Assembly (NCBI GenBank): GCA_023411795.1 | Contig: JAEYOK010000030.1 | Coordinates: 4,042-68,041, forward strand | Source of the DNA: Bacillota bacterium | GTDB taxonomy: Bacteria > Bacillota > Clostridia > DSM-8532 | Direction of reading: 5' to 3' | DNA: 64,000 nucleotides | Shown: one piece after another, positions 17,368 through 25,475 of the stretch | Layout of the letters: each line of letters begins with the position of its first letter | Numbering within the stretch: position 1 is the stretch's first letter | The notes under the pieces: generated by a model | Database searches by the model: none | What the model was told of the DNA's origin: nothing | The model's input: only the letters and a program-made list of their open reading frames with translations | Program-made: the position numbers and the translations under genes

Positions 17368-17378
17368 CAACTTGCTCT

Positions 17379-18068
17379 TTATGTAAAGCGTACCTTACGA
17401 AGAACATAGTCCATCTGCTTGCTGCCGGTTATTTCAAAAACGCTGCCATCATCCAGCGAGAGGTGCTTGCGAAGTCTTGAAATGTTAACCGAAACTATTC
17501 CTTTCCAGTCTCCGTCTTCGGTGCCCCAGGTGCGGCGGTAAAGCTCTTCGCCACTGACTCTTCGCCCAGCTGACAGCGCAAGGCAACAAAGAAGCTGGAG
17601 CTCCTTGGGCGGTAAGGAAATCTGTCTATTTTCCAGAAAAACAATCCCTGATAGAACATCAATGGAAAGGGGTGGCAGTTCAATACGTCCCTCAAATTCA
17701 ATTCCTTTTCGTCGAAGCTGGGCTGCTATCCGTGCTCCCAATATTGTAAGATCATAGGGCTTTGTGATGTAATCGTCCCCACCTTGCATGAGCCCTTTTA
17801 TGACACTCTCATTCTCATCCCTGCTTGTCAGAAAGATAATGGGAGCGTTTGTCTTTTGCCGCAACTCGGCACAGAAATCAAAGCCAAGGCCATCAGGCAG
17901 CATTACGTCCAGAAGAATCAAATCCGGAGTGCATTCCTCCAATAGAAACCTTGCGCAGGAAATGGTTTCAGCCACAGAAACCCCATAGCCCTGACCCTCT
18001 AGGTATTCCCGGTTAAAGCTTGAAACATTTTTCTCGTCCTCCACCATCAGGATATGTGCTTGTTTCAT
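17379..18068 (-). CDS. OmpR/PhoB-family response regulator
   Basis: 229 residues. The receiver domain (1-~118) holds the acidic pair E10/D11, phosphoacceptor D54 (LILLDVMLPDG), T81 and K103 (ITKPYD), all the residues needed for phosphorylation. The C-terminal winged helix (130-229) has ISLPPKELQLLCCLA, GRRVSGEELYRRTWG and VSVNISRLRKHL recognition-helix features. The gene runs opposite to its likely kinase and divergently from the 18278 operon, with a palindrome TTACA-N4-TGTAA between. The arrangement suggests it controls both palindrome-bearing promoters (12684 and 18124). That link is inference. Confidence 0.95.
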   Translation of the reverse strand: MKQAHILMVEDEKNVSSFNREYLEGQGYGVSVAETISCARFLLEECTPDLILLDVMLPDGLGFDFCAELRQKTNAPIIFLTSRDENESVIKGLMQGGDDYITKPYDLTILGARIAAQLRRKGIEFEGRIELPPLSIDVLSGIVFLENRQISLPPKELQLLCCLALSAGRRVSGEELYRRTWGTEDGDWKGIVSVNISRLRKHLSLDDGSVFEITGSKQMDYVLRKVRFT

Positions 18069-18123
18069 TATTTTTCTATTCCTTCCGTTTTACACTACCC
18101 TTATTCTACCTTAAAAAAATTAA

Positions 18124-18176
18124 GATTACAATTTTGTAATCCTAAGCCTGATGATAAAGATACCTGATATGCTGAA
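18124..18176. promoter_or_regulatory. palindromic operator between regulator and lipoprotein operon (copy 2)
   Basis: GATTACAATTTTGTAATC (18124-18141) followed by CT is identical over 20 bp to the copy at 12684. CTGATAT again lies 40 bp from the start, followed by GCTGAA. The site is 56 bp upstream of the regulator start and 154 bp upstream of the 18278 start, so it could control either direction. Confidence 0.6.
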
Positions 18177-18277
18177 TCTGTCGGAATCGTGAATGTTGTT
18201 TAGAAAAACATCAGTTTTGCATAAATATTTTTGTAACTGCACCAGACCTTCCGGCTCAACCATACAAGGAGGTTTGT

Positions 18278-18532
18278 ATGTCGAAAATTAGCTATGTGGC
18301 AACCTGTAACGAACCTGGAGGAGGAATGTTTGGCACACTGCTGGATATCCATTTCGACAATGGACAAATTTTACTGCTTTCTATGAAAGATATGCAGGAA
18401 GATCCGGTTTTTTTTCGCCTGTACCAGAATGGAGAACTGAATCGTCCAAAAACCGACGGTTGCAGTGTGTACTGGAAGGATGGCCCCAGGCTATTCTTAC
18501 ACGAGATTATGGAGATGGCTAGGAGGACATAA
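18278..18532 (+). CDS. DUF2442-like small protein, tandem copy 1
   Basis: 84 residues, no signal peptide or membrane helix. The core DIHFDNGQILLLSMKDM...FFRLYQNGELNRPKTDG...VYWKDG shares its plan with the next gene and with DUF2442-type proteins, which have a beta strand ENG-x-x-x-x-I/L-L, then a FAELK-x-P-x-x-F block and a YW-x-xG turn. Family assignment is from pattern only. AAGGAGG precedes the ATG. It is the first gene after the 18124 palindrome and probably heads the operon through the lipoproteins. Confidence 0.7.
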   Translation: MSKISYVATCNEPGGGMFGTLLDIHFDNGQILLLSMKDMQEDPVFFRLYQNGELNRPKTDGCSVYWKDGPRLFLHEIMEMARRT

Positions 18533-18534
18533 AT

Positions 18535-18765
18535 ATGGCGGGGAAAATTAAAAAGGTAGAGGCTCTGGATGATCAATCGGACTGCATTGCTGTAGAGCTG
18601 GAAAATGGAAGTATAGCTATTATAGAGCTGAAAGCCAGACAGGGTAATCCACTGTTTGCTGAGATTAAAAATCTTTCCCGCCCAAAAACAGACGGTGAAC
18701 GTATCTATTGGTCAAACGGCGCAAGCCTGACTGTGGAAGATATTATAAATATGTTGGAGGAGTAA
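18535..18765 (+). CDS. DUF2442-like small protein, tandem copy 2
   Basis: 76 residues starting 2 bp after the previous stop. VELENGSIAIIELKARQGNPLFAEIKN aligns with the same region of copy 1, and the shared RPKTDG-x-x-x-YW-x-xG, then V/L-x-x-I-x-x-M ending marks the two as a duplication. It is probably cytoplasmic. DUF2442 proteins are often found near toxin-antitoxin or regulatory genes, but nothing here supports such a role. TAGGAGGACATAA supplies the ribosome binding site, overlapping the end of copy 1. Confidence 0.7.
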   Translation: MAGKIKKVEALDDQSDCIAVELENGSIAIIELKARQGNPLFAEIKNLSRPKTDGERIYWSNGASLTVEDIINMLEE

Positions 18766-18768
18766 AGA

Positions 18769-19833
18769 ATGAGAAAAGTATCAAAATTTAGAAAAATTGC
18801 GGTGCTATTATGCATATGCTTTTTGCTCACAGGGTTATATGGATGTGGAGAATCAAGAGTAAATTTAAGCAAAAACATGCTGATTGCTAATGACACCGAT
18901 GTAACGGTTCTGTCCATAACTATGGATGTAGATGATAATTCACTGGATAGCCCTATTGAGTTGCTTGAAAGCCCACTAGCACCAAAAGAAGTGCGTTCAA
19001 TTTCATTTTCTGTTCCTCAAAAACAAGCCAAAAAGGGTAATTGGTCAGTTCTGGCCATAACTGAGGATGGTGAAGACTTTAGTTCCTCATTTGAAATTGG
19101 CGAGTTTAATCCCCACGGAGACAGCGCAGATATATCCTGTTTTAGTGTGTTTTGGAACGATGAGGGGGAGCATTACAGTGTGAGGGTTTATATGAATGGA
19201 TCAGAGGCTGATGATGGTATCTTTGCTTCCTATGGGGAACATAATGCCCCGGATGACGATGAGGCTGATGACGAGGACGAAAGTACCGACTACACGGACG
19301 ACAATAATGTTGGGGTATCTTCTGAAATACCGTTTATTCTCATGGATAAAGATGGATTATATTACCACCAGGTTGACGGAGATGACCCATTGAGCCTGAA
19401 ATTTGCCGATGGAGGGGTCTACATCAATAGTGATTCAATAAACACTTGGTGTGAATGTGATATTGAGGGTAATACTATTACCTTGCTAAAAGGTAGTGAT
19501 GATGTGGCACCAATGGAGTGGTTTAAATCTAGGGATTTATGTACGCTCGTCGACGACAACGGAAACGTTTATACCATTGATGACAGTGAAGGACAGGAAT
19601 TGGTAGAAAATAACTTCTACTATATGGATGCGGACTATGATTCGGCAAACTTCTTTTTTAGACTTGATGGCACATTGGAAGTGGAAAATGGCGAAGGAGA
19701 AACGGGAAGTTATACATATGAAGTAGACGGCGTAAAGGTTTATATGTTTATTGAAGGTGAAACCCTTGAGTTTGAAATTGTAAACAGGCGTGTTTTGATT
19801 GACACTGACGGTAACGTACTGTTTCGCCTTTAA
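18769..19833 (+). CDS. acidic lipoprotein, function unknown
   Basis: 354 residues. The lipoprotein signal peptide ends LLTGLYGC (lipobox, Cys near residue 26). The first ~140 residues form a beta-rich domain (ANDTDVTVLSITMDVDDNS), followed by a very acidic linker (DDDEADDEDESTDYTDDNN, residues ~162-182). The C-terminal half contains short repeats of the type FRLDGTLEVENGEGETGSYTYE, seen also near the C-termini of the next lipoproteins. The start is 3 bp after the upstream gene, so it is coupled. Lipid-anchored on the outer face of the membrane. No recognised family. Confidence 0.75.
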   Translation: MRKVSKFRKIAVLLCICFLLTGLYGCGESRVNLSKNMLIANDTDVTVLSITMDVDDNSLDSPIELLESPLAPKEVRSISFSVPQKQAKKGNWSVLAITEDGEDFSSSFEIGEFNPHGDSADISCFSVFWNDEGEHYSVRVYMNGSEADDGIFASYGEHNAPDDDEADDEDESTDYTDDNNVGVSSEIPFILMDKDGLYYHQVDGDDPLSLKFADGGVYINSDSINTWCECDIEGNTITLLKGSDDVAPMEWFKSRDLCTLVDDNGNVYTIDDSEGQELVENNFYYMDADYDSANFFFRLDGTLEVENGEGETGSYTYEVDGVKVYMFIEGETLEFEIVNRRVLIDTDGNVLFRL

Positions 19834-19875
19834 CCTTGAAGAGAAAATGGTGATATCAAAAGGGAGACATGCAAT

Positions 19876-20808
19876 ATGAAAAAATTTATAATACTTACCC
19901 TTGCACTAATAATGACACTTTCTCTTGCCGCTTGCGGCAAGCCCACAGGTTTACAGAATAGCGATGCTCCCAAGATTGAAAGTCCTGTAAAAAGCCCGGA
20001 AACAGAAGCCCCTAAGAGTGAGAGTTCTACTGAGAATCCGGAACCGGAGGATAACAAATCCTTCATCGGGCTGTGGCACTCCATGAATATGGTGGCTGCA
20101 GGGTTCGGCGAGCGTTACGCCTTTAATGAAGACGGTACATTTATTTTTGGATCTTCTCAAATGGACGAATTCGAACGTCAACTTTACACAGCGGGAAGAT
20201 GGAGCGTTACCGAAGGTAAGCTCAAGCTTGAAGTCAACGTACGGTTAGTTGTGCCGGTAGGGGAAACAGAGGATATAGTTCCAAGCGACGAGTTGATTAT
20301 ACTAGACAGGGGAGTGGTCAAGGTAATTCATGATCCCCCTGAAATTGAAAGCTACAGCATTGCGAAAACCGGTACTGATCCCAAAACCGGCAGAAATACT
20401 ATCACCATAGACGGCATAACATTTTATGATTTCAACAATCAAACCGATATGTTTGATGAATATTATGATTTAAATGATTCCGGTGGTAGTGCCTCACCTG
20501 AAGAATGGAGTGATCCCGGCGACACAGATAAACTCCAATGGTGGGGAACCTATAAAAGCGAAGACTTAGGGTTTTCCATTGAAATCACAGAGTATAGCGG
20601 GGTTGACTTCTTAGTCAAGATTTATCTACTCAGAGACAGTCATACGGTTTTAGAAGGTAAGGCAGTGATAAGTGCCGAGTACGACCATCTGGCCGTATTC
20701 AAAGACTTTGGGTTTTATCTATACGAGGACTTCAGTGCTATTGACATTGTTGCATCTGAAGACTCCGAATGGTCCCATATGCGCGGTCAATACAAAAGGG
20801 TCGAGTAG
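19876..20808 (+). CDS. lipoprotein, function unknown
   Basis: 310 residues with lipobox LSLAAC (Cys near residue 20) and a Pro/Glu/Ser-rich spacer to about residue 60. A globular domain has FIGLWHSMNMVAAGFGERYAFNEDGTF followed by GRWSVTEGKLKLEV, the up-and-down strand pattern of lipocalin-like or DUF5640-type secreted domains. A second unit begins DKLQWWGTYKSEDLGFSIEI near 230. It is therefore likely a two-domain ligand- or wall-binding lipoprotein. GGGAGACATGCAAT precedes the ATG. A 12-bp hairpin follows the gene. Confidence 0.75.
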   Translation: MKKFIILTLALIMTLSLAACGKPTGLQNSDAPKIESPVKSPETEAPKSESSTENPEPEDNKSFIGLWHSMNMVAAGFGERYAFNEDGTFIFGSSQMDEFERQLYTAGRWSVTEGKLKLEVNVRLVVPVGETEDIVPSDELIILDRGVVKVIHDPPEIESYSIAKTGTDPKTGRNTITIDGITFYDFNNQTDMFDEYYDLNDSGGSASPEEWSDPGDTDKLQWWGTYKSEDLGFSIEITEYSGVDFLVKIYLLRDSHTVLEGKAVISAEYDHLAVFKDFGFYLYEDFSAIDIVASEDSEWSHMRGQYKRVE

Positions 20809-20841
20809 GCAGAATGTGATCAAAATAAGAAGTGAAAGGAA

Positions 20842-20869
20842 CAGGCAGACTGTTCACACAGTCTGCCTG
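20842..20869 (+). terminator. 12-bp hairpin after the lipoprotein gene
   Basis: CAGGCAGACTGT and ACAGTCTGCCTG form a perfect stem with a TCAC loop. The T-tract is poor and displaced, so it may be a weak terminator or an mRNA-stabilising hairpin that lowers expression of the genes downstream. Confidence 0.55.
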
Positions 20870-20898
20870 CCCATTGCAGTTACTTTTATATAAGTTTA

Positions 20899-21111
20899 AT
20901 GCATGGGCAGGAAACGGGCGTATATATGGCTGTATGGGTAGCTGTTATTTTAGCTGTATTCTTTTTGGCAGGAGGGATAGTATCCCTGCGTAGGGGATTG
21001 AAAACCGAAAAGCGGCTCTGTAAAATCGCAGGTATAGCATTAATATTTGCTTGTGCCATGTGCGTTTTATATCTTGCTGCAACATACCTAGTTCTAGGTA
21101 GCATTAAATAG
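20899..21111 (+). CDS. small two-helix membrane protein
   Basis: 70 residues from ATG 20899, or 61 from ATG 20926 (MAVWVAVILAVFFLAGG), which starts directly with the first membrane helix and is at least as likely. Two hydrophobic segments flank a basic loop (LRRGLKTEKRLCK). Neither start has a strong ribosome binding site. I do not recognise the family. Codon use resembles its neighbours, and it lies between a hairpin and a secreted-protein gene. Confidence 0.45.
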   Translation: MHGQETGVYMAVWVAVILAVFFLAGGIVSLRRGLKTEKRLCKIAGIALIFACAMCVLYLAATYLVLGSIK

Positions 21112-21202
21112 GATTTATTAGATATTTAGACCCCAAGAAACTGTTCTAAGATTTGAAAACTAATAGTCTGTTTATATTTTGATTTTAAAACGGAGGAATA
21201 TT

Positions 21203-21952
21203 ATGAAAAAATATTTCAAAATAATTATCGCGTTGGTGCTTAGTATGTTTATTTATACCTCGACAGTCACACCGGCCCTTGCCATTACAGCAAGTGATTG
21301 CGGGCTTAAGCTTGTTCAAAACAAGAGCTATACTAAAGACGGTAAATTCTATATGAGTTATACCATAACCACAGGAAGACCTCCAGACTGTGCAGAGGCC
21401 GTAACAAAAATCAAAGCTTCTCTTGTGAATTCCAGCGGTAAAACAATATTCACCTGGTCTGAAAAGACATTTGAAGAATATAAAACTATTAAGCGTGATT
21501 ATAGTGCCGATTATAGCAAACTACCATCAGGGACCTACACCATGTATGTCACCTGTACAGTTTCAGGGCGTGAGTATGGTGGTTATTCATGGACCGATTA
21601 TGCTTTTAGATTTAGCTCAAAAATCAACCACACCCAAACCGCAGTTATAAACCTTAAATCAGTTGATAATGTTGCTAATGATGATGGTTCTTATAGCAAT
21701 AAAATTGTTTTTTCCCATTCCGGCGCAAAAGGCAAAAAAATATCTCTCGAGATATACAACACTGACGGTAAGGTTGTTTACAAGACGACCGGTAATAATC
21801 CTATAAATTATGATAGCGGAACTTTTTACTTTAAATGGAGCGGGTACCCCTCAGGTGGGGGCTTAAAATGTCCTTCTGATGATTATATCATAAAGTATTG
21901 GTTAAGTAATGGTAATGCAAAACAAAGTACAGTCTATCTGGACATTTATTAA
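21203..21952 (+). CDS. secreted protein with Ig/FN3-like beta-sandwich domains
   Basis: 249 residues. The signal peptide has hydrophobic core IIIALVLSMFIYTSTVT and cleavage at ALA near residue 28. The mature protein looks like two beta-sandwich domains. The first ends SGTYTMYVTCTVSGREYGGY, the second SGTFYFKWSGYPSGG then SDDYIIKYWLSNG, recalling FlgD-type Ig repeats that end in a W-x-G...G-x-Y-x-x-x-Y pattern. CGGAGGAATATT places the start at 21203 and not the TTG 24 bp earlier. It has no lipobox, so it is released or wall-associated. Function unknown. Confidence 0.75.
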   Translation: MKKYFKIIIALVLSMFIYTSTVTPALAITASDCGLKLVQNKSYTKDGKFYMSYTITTGRPPDCAEAVTKIKASLVNSSGKTIFTWSEKTFEEYKTIKRDYSADYSKLPSGTYTMYVTCTVSGREYGGYSWTDYAFRFSSKINHTQTAVINLKSVDNVANDDGSYSNKIVFSHSGAKGKKISLEIYNTDGKVVYKTTGNNPINYDSGTFYFKWSGYPSGGGLKCPSDDYIIKYWLSNGNAKQSTVYLDIY

Positions 21953-21964
21953 GGGGGCGATTAG

Positions 21965-23395
21965 ATGAAAAAATACAAAAGTTTTTTTGTGATTATTCTG
22001 GCACTGGCAATAATGATGGCCGGCTGTTCAACCCGTACATCGGGAGAAGACCCTGATACAGAAGAGCCCACTCCTTCTGGTGATGAATACGTTGCAACAG
22101 TAAATCAGGAAGCCTGGGAAAGTATATCGGGCACATTTGTCAGGGAGGAAAGCAGTCAATATAACAATGGAGTATTACAGCTAAAATACTTATCCAATAA
22201 TAATGTTTTGTTTGAGTTCAGATTAATGGAAGGCGAAGAAGAGGAAGACTTGGCAAAAACAACGGTACTGCCTTTTGTTATGTTGGTTGAAGAGGACGGA
22301 ACAGGTAGGTATCAAACCCTTCCCGATGCGGAAAATCCATTTGAAATAGTTTTTACTCTATCAGAGGATGGGAATAAAGTGACGGTTTCCCATACCGGTG
22401 AGATGCCAATTTTATGTGACGGAGAATATGAGTTCCTGAATTCATCCCTGGAGGTATCGGAGGCTTCGGCTCTAGCAATCCTTGATCATCTTCCTACAGC
22501 CGCTACCAGCCTTAATCATGAGCTTGGTGCTTATACCATAGCCTATCCCGAGGAACTTATTGACGACTGGTTTTATCCGGTGGAGGCCATATTTGATGAT
22601 ACCGAAGCGGTATTGGCTAAATTTCTTATTGCCAAGGATCTTAGCGCTGTGTATCGTGTTGACGATGATATAGAGCCTGCGCTTATATTCGGTACGGCCC
22701 AGCCAATGTTGGATGCTGTTATTTTGGTTGAATATTTTGATGATAATTATGATGATATAGAGTCCGAAGATGAAGCTCCCGAGGCTGTATATTACGAAAA
22801 ACAGTTGATAACGGTAGAATTGGTTCAGGGAACCGCATTTACTGTCGGTTCAGTTTCGCCTTTAGCCGCGTATATACCCGGACAATTACCCTATGAAATA
22901 GAAGCCTATTCATCTGATCCTGATATTATAACTGTTGATGAGGATGGTGTTGCCGAGGCTTTGGCAGTCGGAGAAGCAGACATTTACGGTACCATAAGGG
23001 TGTTTGACGGACAACGAGATTTTTCTATACATCTTTATGTAGAAGAAGATTATGGTTCGGATCCCGATTCAGGTCTTACAGGCGGTGGTCTGGTTTCGCA
23101 GGACGAAACCACTGGAGAAAATGCAGATTATGAAGCTTCGGATTATTGGGGAGTAACAGGTTGGGGTTGCGAAGCAGAAGATGGCAGTGTCCTTATGCTA
23201 ACCTTCTACAGTGAGGGGAAATGGGATTTTGCAGATGAGAGTTTTACAATTATTAGCAAAGGGGAATATGTTGTTTCAGAAGGTGTTGCAATAATGACTG
23301 ATTCCGAAGGTGTTGAGACCCGCGCTTATATACGTGAAAATGGCACTCTTATATGGAGTGTTGAAGAGGGTGAGATACCATTTGATATTTTATAG
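21965..23395 (+). CDS. lipoprotein with BIG2-like domain
   Basis: 476 residues with lipobox IMMAGC (Cys near residue 20). Two N-terminal beta-rich regions are followed by a bacterial Ig-like group 2 pattern at about residues 290-365 (PYEIEAYSSDPDIITVDEDG then EALAVGEADIYGTI). The C-terminal block YWGVTGWGCEAEDGSVLMLTF ends in the GEYVVSEGVAIMTDSEG strand pattern seen in the upstream lipoproteins. Acidic throughout. AAGGGGGCGATTAG precedes the start, 12 bp after the previous gene. Probably surface-exposed in the cell wall. Confidence 0.78.
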   Translation: MKKYKSFFVIILALAIMMAGCSTRTSGEDPDTEEPTPSGDEYVATVNQEAWESISGTFVREESSQYNNGVLQLKYLSNNNVLFEFRLMEGEEEEDLAKTTVLPFVMLVEEDGTGRYQTLPDAENPFEIVFTLSEDGNKVTVSHTGEMPILCDGEYEFLNSSLEVSEASALAILDHLPTAATSLNHELGAYTIAYPEELIDDWFYPVEAIFDDTEAVLAKFLIAKDLSAVYRVDDDIEPALIFGTAQPMLDAVILVEYFDDNYDDIESEDEAPEAVYYEKQLITVELVQGTAFTVGSVSPLAAYIPGQLPYEIEAYSSDPDIITVDEDGVAEALAVGEADIYGTIRVFDGQRDFSIHLYVEEDYGSDPDSGLTGGGLVSQDETTGENADYEASDYWGVTGWGCEAEDGSVLMLTFYSEGKWDFADESFTIISKGEYVVSEGVAIMTDSEGVETRAYIRENGTLIWSVEEGEIPFDIL

Positions 23396-23513
23396 GTATC
23401 CCTTTTAATTGATTAATTGTTTATTAACAAAATTATGAATTTGTTACACAATTCCATATATTAGCTTTATGGGTTATAATGATAATAATGCTAATTATTT
23501 GGAGGATATTATT

Positions 23514-24278
23514 ATGAAAATACGGAGAATTATTGCGGTTATTATACTTCTGGTTTTCGGGAGTGTCGTGGTCTCTGGTTGCGCAAACAGTAAAGAAAGC
23601 GAAAACTCAGATAAGGAGAAGACTATCATAAAAGCTATTTCAATGAATATAAGTTACCCCAATAACAGTTACATGATAGTCACCCAAAAAGGAACCGTGA
23701 TATGTGCAGACCCCACTAACTGTGTAGACGGCGTGGAACCCGACATAATTACATCCACTCATAGCCATAATGATCATCAGGATACTAAATTAGAAAAGAA
23801 ATTCCCAGATTGCAGAATATCAAAATGGACTCTCGAAAGCTTTGAAGTTGATGATGTAAAAGTTAAGTCAATAGCTTCGTCTCATAGCGGGGACACTATT
23901 ATTGAAAAAAGCCCGACTAATTTAATATACATATTTGAGATTGATGGACTTCGAATAGCTCATATGGGTGATATCGGGCAGAGCTTACTTACAGATGAAC
24001 AGTTAGAAGAGCTTGGACAGATTGATATTGCATTCATGCAGTTTGTCAATTCTTATTCAAATTATTCTATAGAAAACGAAAAGGGCTTTAAAGTTATTGA
24101 GCAACTAAAACCTCAAATAATAATACCTACGCATTCTTCGCCGGAGGCTGACAAAAAGATAGGTGAAATAGTAGGGATATATGAAGAGGTAGATGATGTG
24201 CTTTTAATCAGTAAAGATGACTTGAGTGATGGAACAAGAAAAGTAGTAAAAATAAAAAATTCGCTTGTCATTAAGTAA
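23514..24278 (+). CDS. lipid-anchored metallo-beta-lactamase-fold hydrolase
   Basis: 254 residues. A lipoprotein signal peptide ends VVVSGC (Cys near residue 23). The MBL fold follows: STHSHNDHQDT is the metal-binding HxHxDH motif, AHMGDIGQ supplies the bridging Asp region and IIPTHSSPEAD the late histidine, as in UlaG-like and Zn-dependent L-ascorbate-type family members. Most such enzymes are cytoplasmic; a lipobox puts this one outside the membrane. GGAGGATATT leads to ATG 23514, while ATG 23469 would bury the signal peptide and is rejected. A good terminator follows. Substrate unknown. Confidence 0.82.
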   Translation: MKIRRIIAVIILLVFGSVVVSGCANSKESENSDKEKTIIKAISMNISYPNNSYMIVTQKGTVICADPTNCVDGVEPDIITSTHSHNDHQDTKLEKKFPDCRISKWTLESFEVDDVKVKSIASSHSGDTIIEKSPTNLIYIFEIDGLRIAHMGDIGQSLLTDEQLEELGQIDIAFMQFVNSYSNYSIENEKGFKVIEQLKPQIIIPTHSSPEADKKIGEIVGIYEEVDDVLLISKDDLSDGTRKVVKIKNSLVIK

Positions 24279-24290
24279 TTTATTAATCAA

Positions 24291-24323
24291 AAGCAGTGTT
24301 TAATCAACGCTGCTTTTTCTTTT
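24291..24323. terminator. bidirectional intrinsic terminator
   Basis: AAGCAGTGTT pairs with AACGCTGCTT (one G-U) around a 5-nt loop, with TTTTTCTTTT after it on the plus strand and a T-run on the minus strand. It separates the MBL lipoprotein gene from the convergent DUF2974 gene. Confidence 0.88.
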
Positions 24324-24361
24324 ACCCGATATTATGATAGAATCAGGAAAATCTAAGTAAA

Positions 24362-25465
24362 TCATAGAGGCTCCTTTTTGCTTATCGGATTTAGGTTTCT
24401 TACATATAAAACCATTAGATCCCTTATGGTTTGGGTTATAAAATTTCTGGTCTCCTTGTCAATACTTCTGAAAGCCTTAAGAATCATAGCCCATTCCTTA
24501 ACCCGTATTTCAGTTAAATCGTTTATTGATCTGGCGTTGGTGGAATTGATTACTTGATATAAAGCATCGATAAACAATTCTCTCTTTTCATCAGAAATAT
24601 TGCTGAGCCACTGGCTTATAGTGTAGTTGGCATTAAGAGAACCATTTGAAATGGATTCGGTGTATTTAAAATCACCGTCTTCTAAAACCCATGAAAAGGG
24701 GTCATGCTGAAGTATCCCGAAATTTTTACTTGCAACTACCCGGTAATTCTCCTGACTTTGAAGCAACATACCTATAATAGAAGATTGAGGTATTATTTTG
24801 AATATCCTGTCTTTAATATTTAAATACTCATCGCTTAAGAAAATGTTTTCTCTAAAACCGGGGCCATCATGACTGAAAACAGCTATGATTCTTTCTTGAG
24901 TTGATTTTTCACAGAACATTGAGGAATAAACGGCAATGTTTCCACCTTTTGAATGACCACCCACCCTAAGAATACCGGTTATCTTTTTAGCTACGGTATT
25001 TAAGTAATCAACCCCTTCCTCCTGAGAGGGAACGGGGTTGATATAGGCCATATTAAAATCTTCCTTCCAACCCACAAAGGTAACGTCAGTTCCCCGATAG
25101 GTTACCATATAAGTTTTGTCGGGAAGAACATAGGTTACTGCCGAGAATTGTTTTTCTGATTTATAATCTAGCTTGCTGACATAATAGTTCATCTCTATAT
25201 CTCTAAAACGGGGGCTTGCTGCAAGAACAGTTAATAGCCGTTTGTTTTTTTCTTCATCTAATACATCATGCAGCATAGAGGCGAAATTCTCCGCCTTAAA
25301 AAGATCTTTGATTCGTATAGAAGGAGCTTCCTCTTCTATTGTCGGTACTATATTATCAAATTTCAAGTATGCGAATTGAGAAAGAACCAGACTGTCAACG
25401 CAACTGAATGCCTTTTCATCAAATTTCCTCATCTCGTTTTCAACATACTCGATTATATTCTTCAT
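24362..25465 (-). CDS. DUF2974 (Mbeg1-like) alpha/beta hydrolase
   Basis: 367 residues, no signal peptide. The nucleophile elbow GGHSKGGN (Ser near residue 172) belongs to the lipase_3/DUF2974 group, with YMVTYRGTDVTFVGWKEDF upstream and FSHDGPGF after it, all family landmarks. These are intracellular alpha/beta hydrolases, named Mbeg1-like, and substrates are not known. The start lies 10 bp after the stop of the galM-type gene on the same strand, so the two form an operon ending at the hairpin 24291-24323. Confidence 0.88.
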   Translation of the reverse strand: MKNIIEYVENEMRKFDEKAFSCVDSLVLSQFAYLKFDNIVPTIEEEAPSIRIKDLFKAENFASMLHDVLDEEKNKRLLTVLAASPRFRDIEMNYYVSKLDYKSEKQFSAVTYVLPDKTYMVTYRGTDVTFVGWKEDFNMAYINPVPSQEEGVDYLNTVAKKITGILRVGGHSKGGNIAVYSSMFCEKSTQERIIAVFSHDGPGFRENIFLSDEYLNIKDRIFKIIPQSSIIGMLLQSQENYRVVASKNFGILQHDPFSWVLEDGDFKYTESISNGSLNANYTISQWLSNISDEKRELFIDALYQVINSTNARSINDLTEIRVKEWAMILKAFRSIDKETRNFITQTIRDLMVLYVRNLNPISKKEPL

Positions 25466-25475
25466 ACTAATATCC

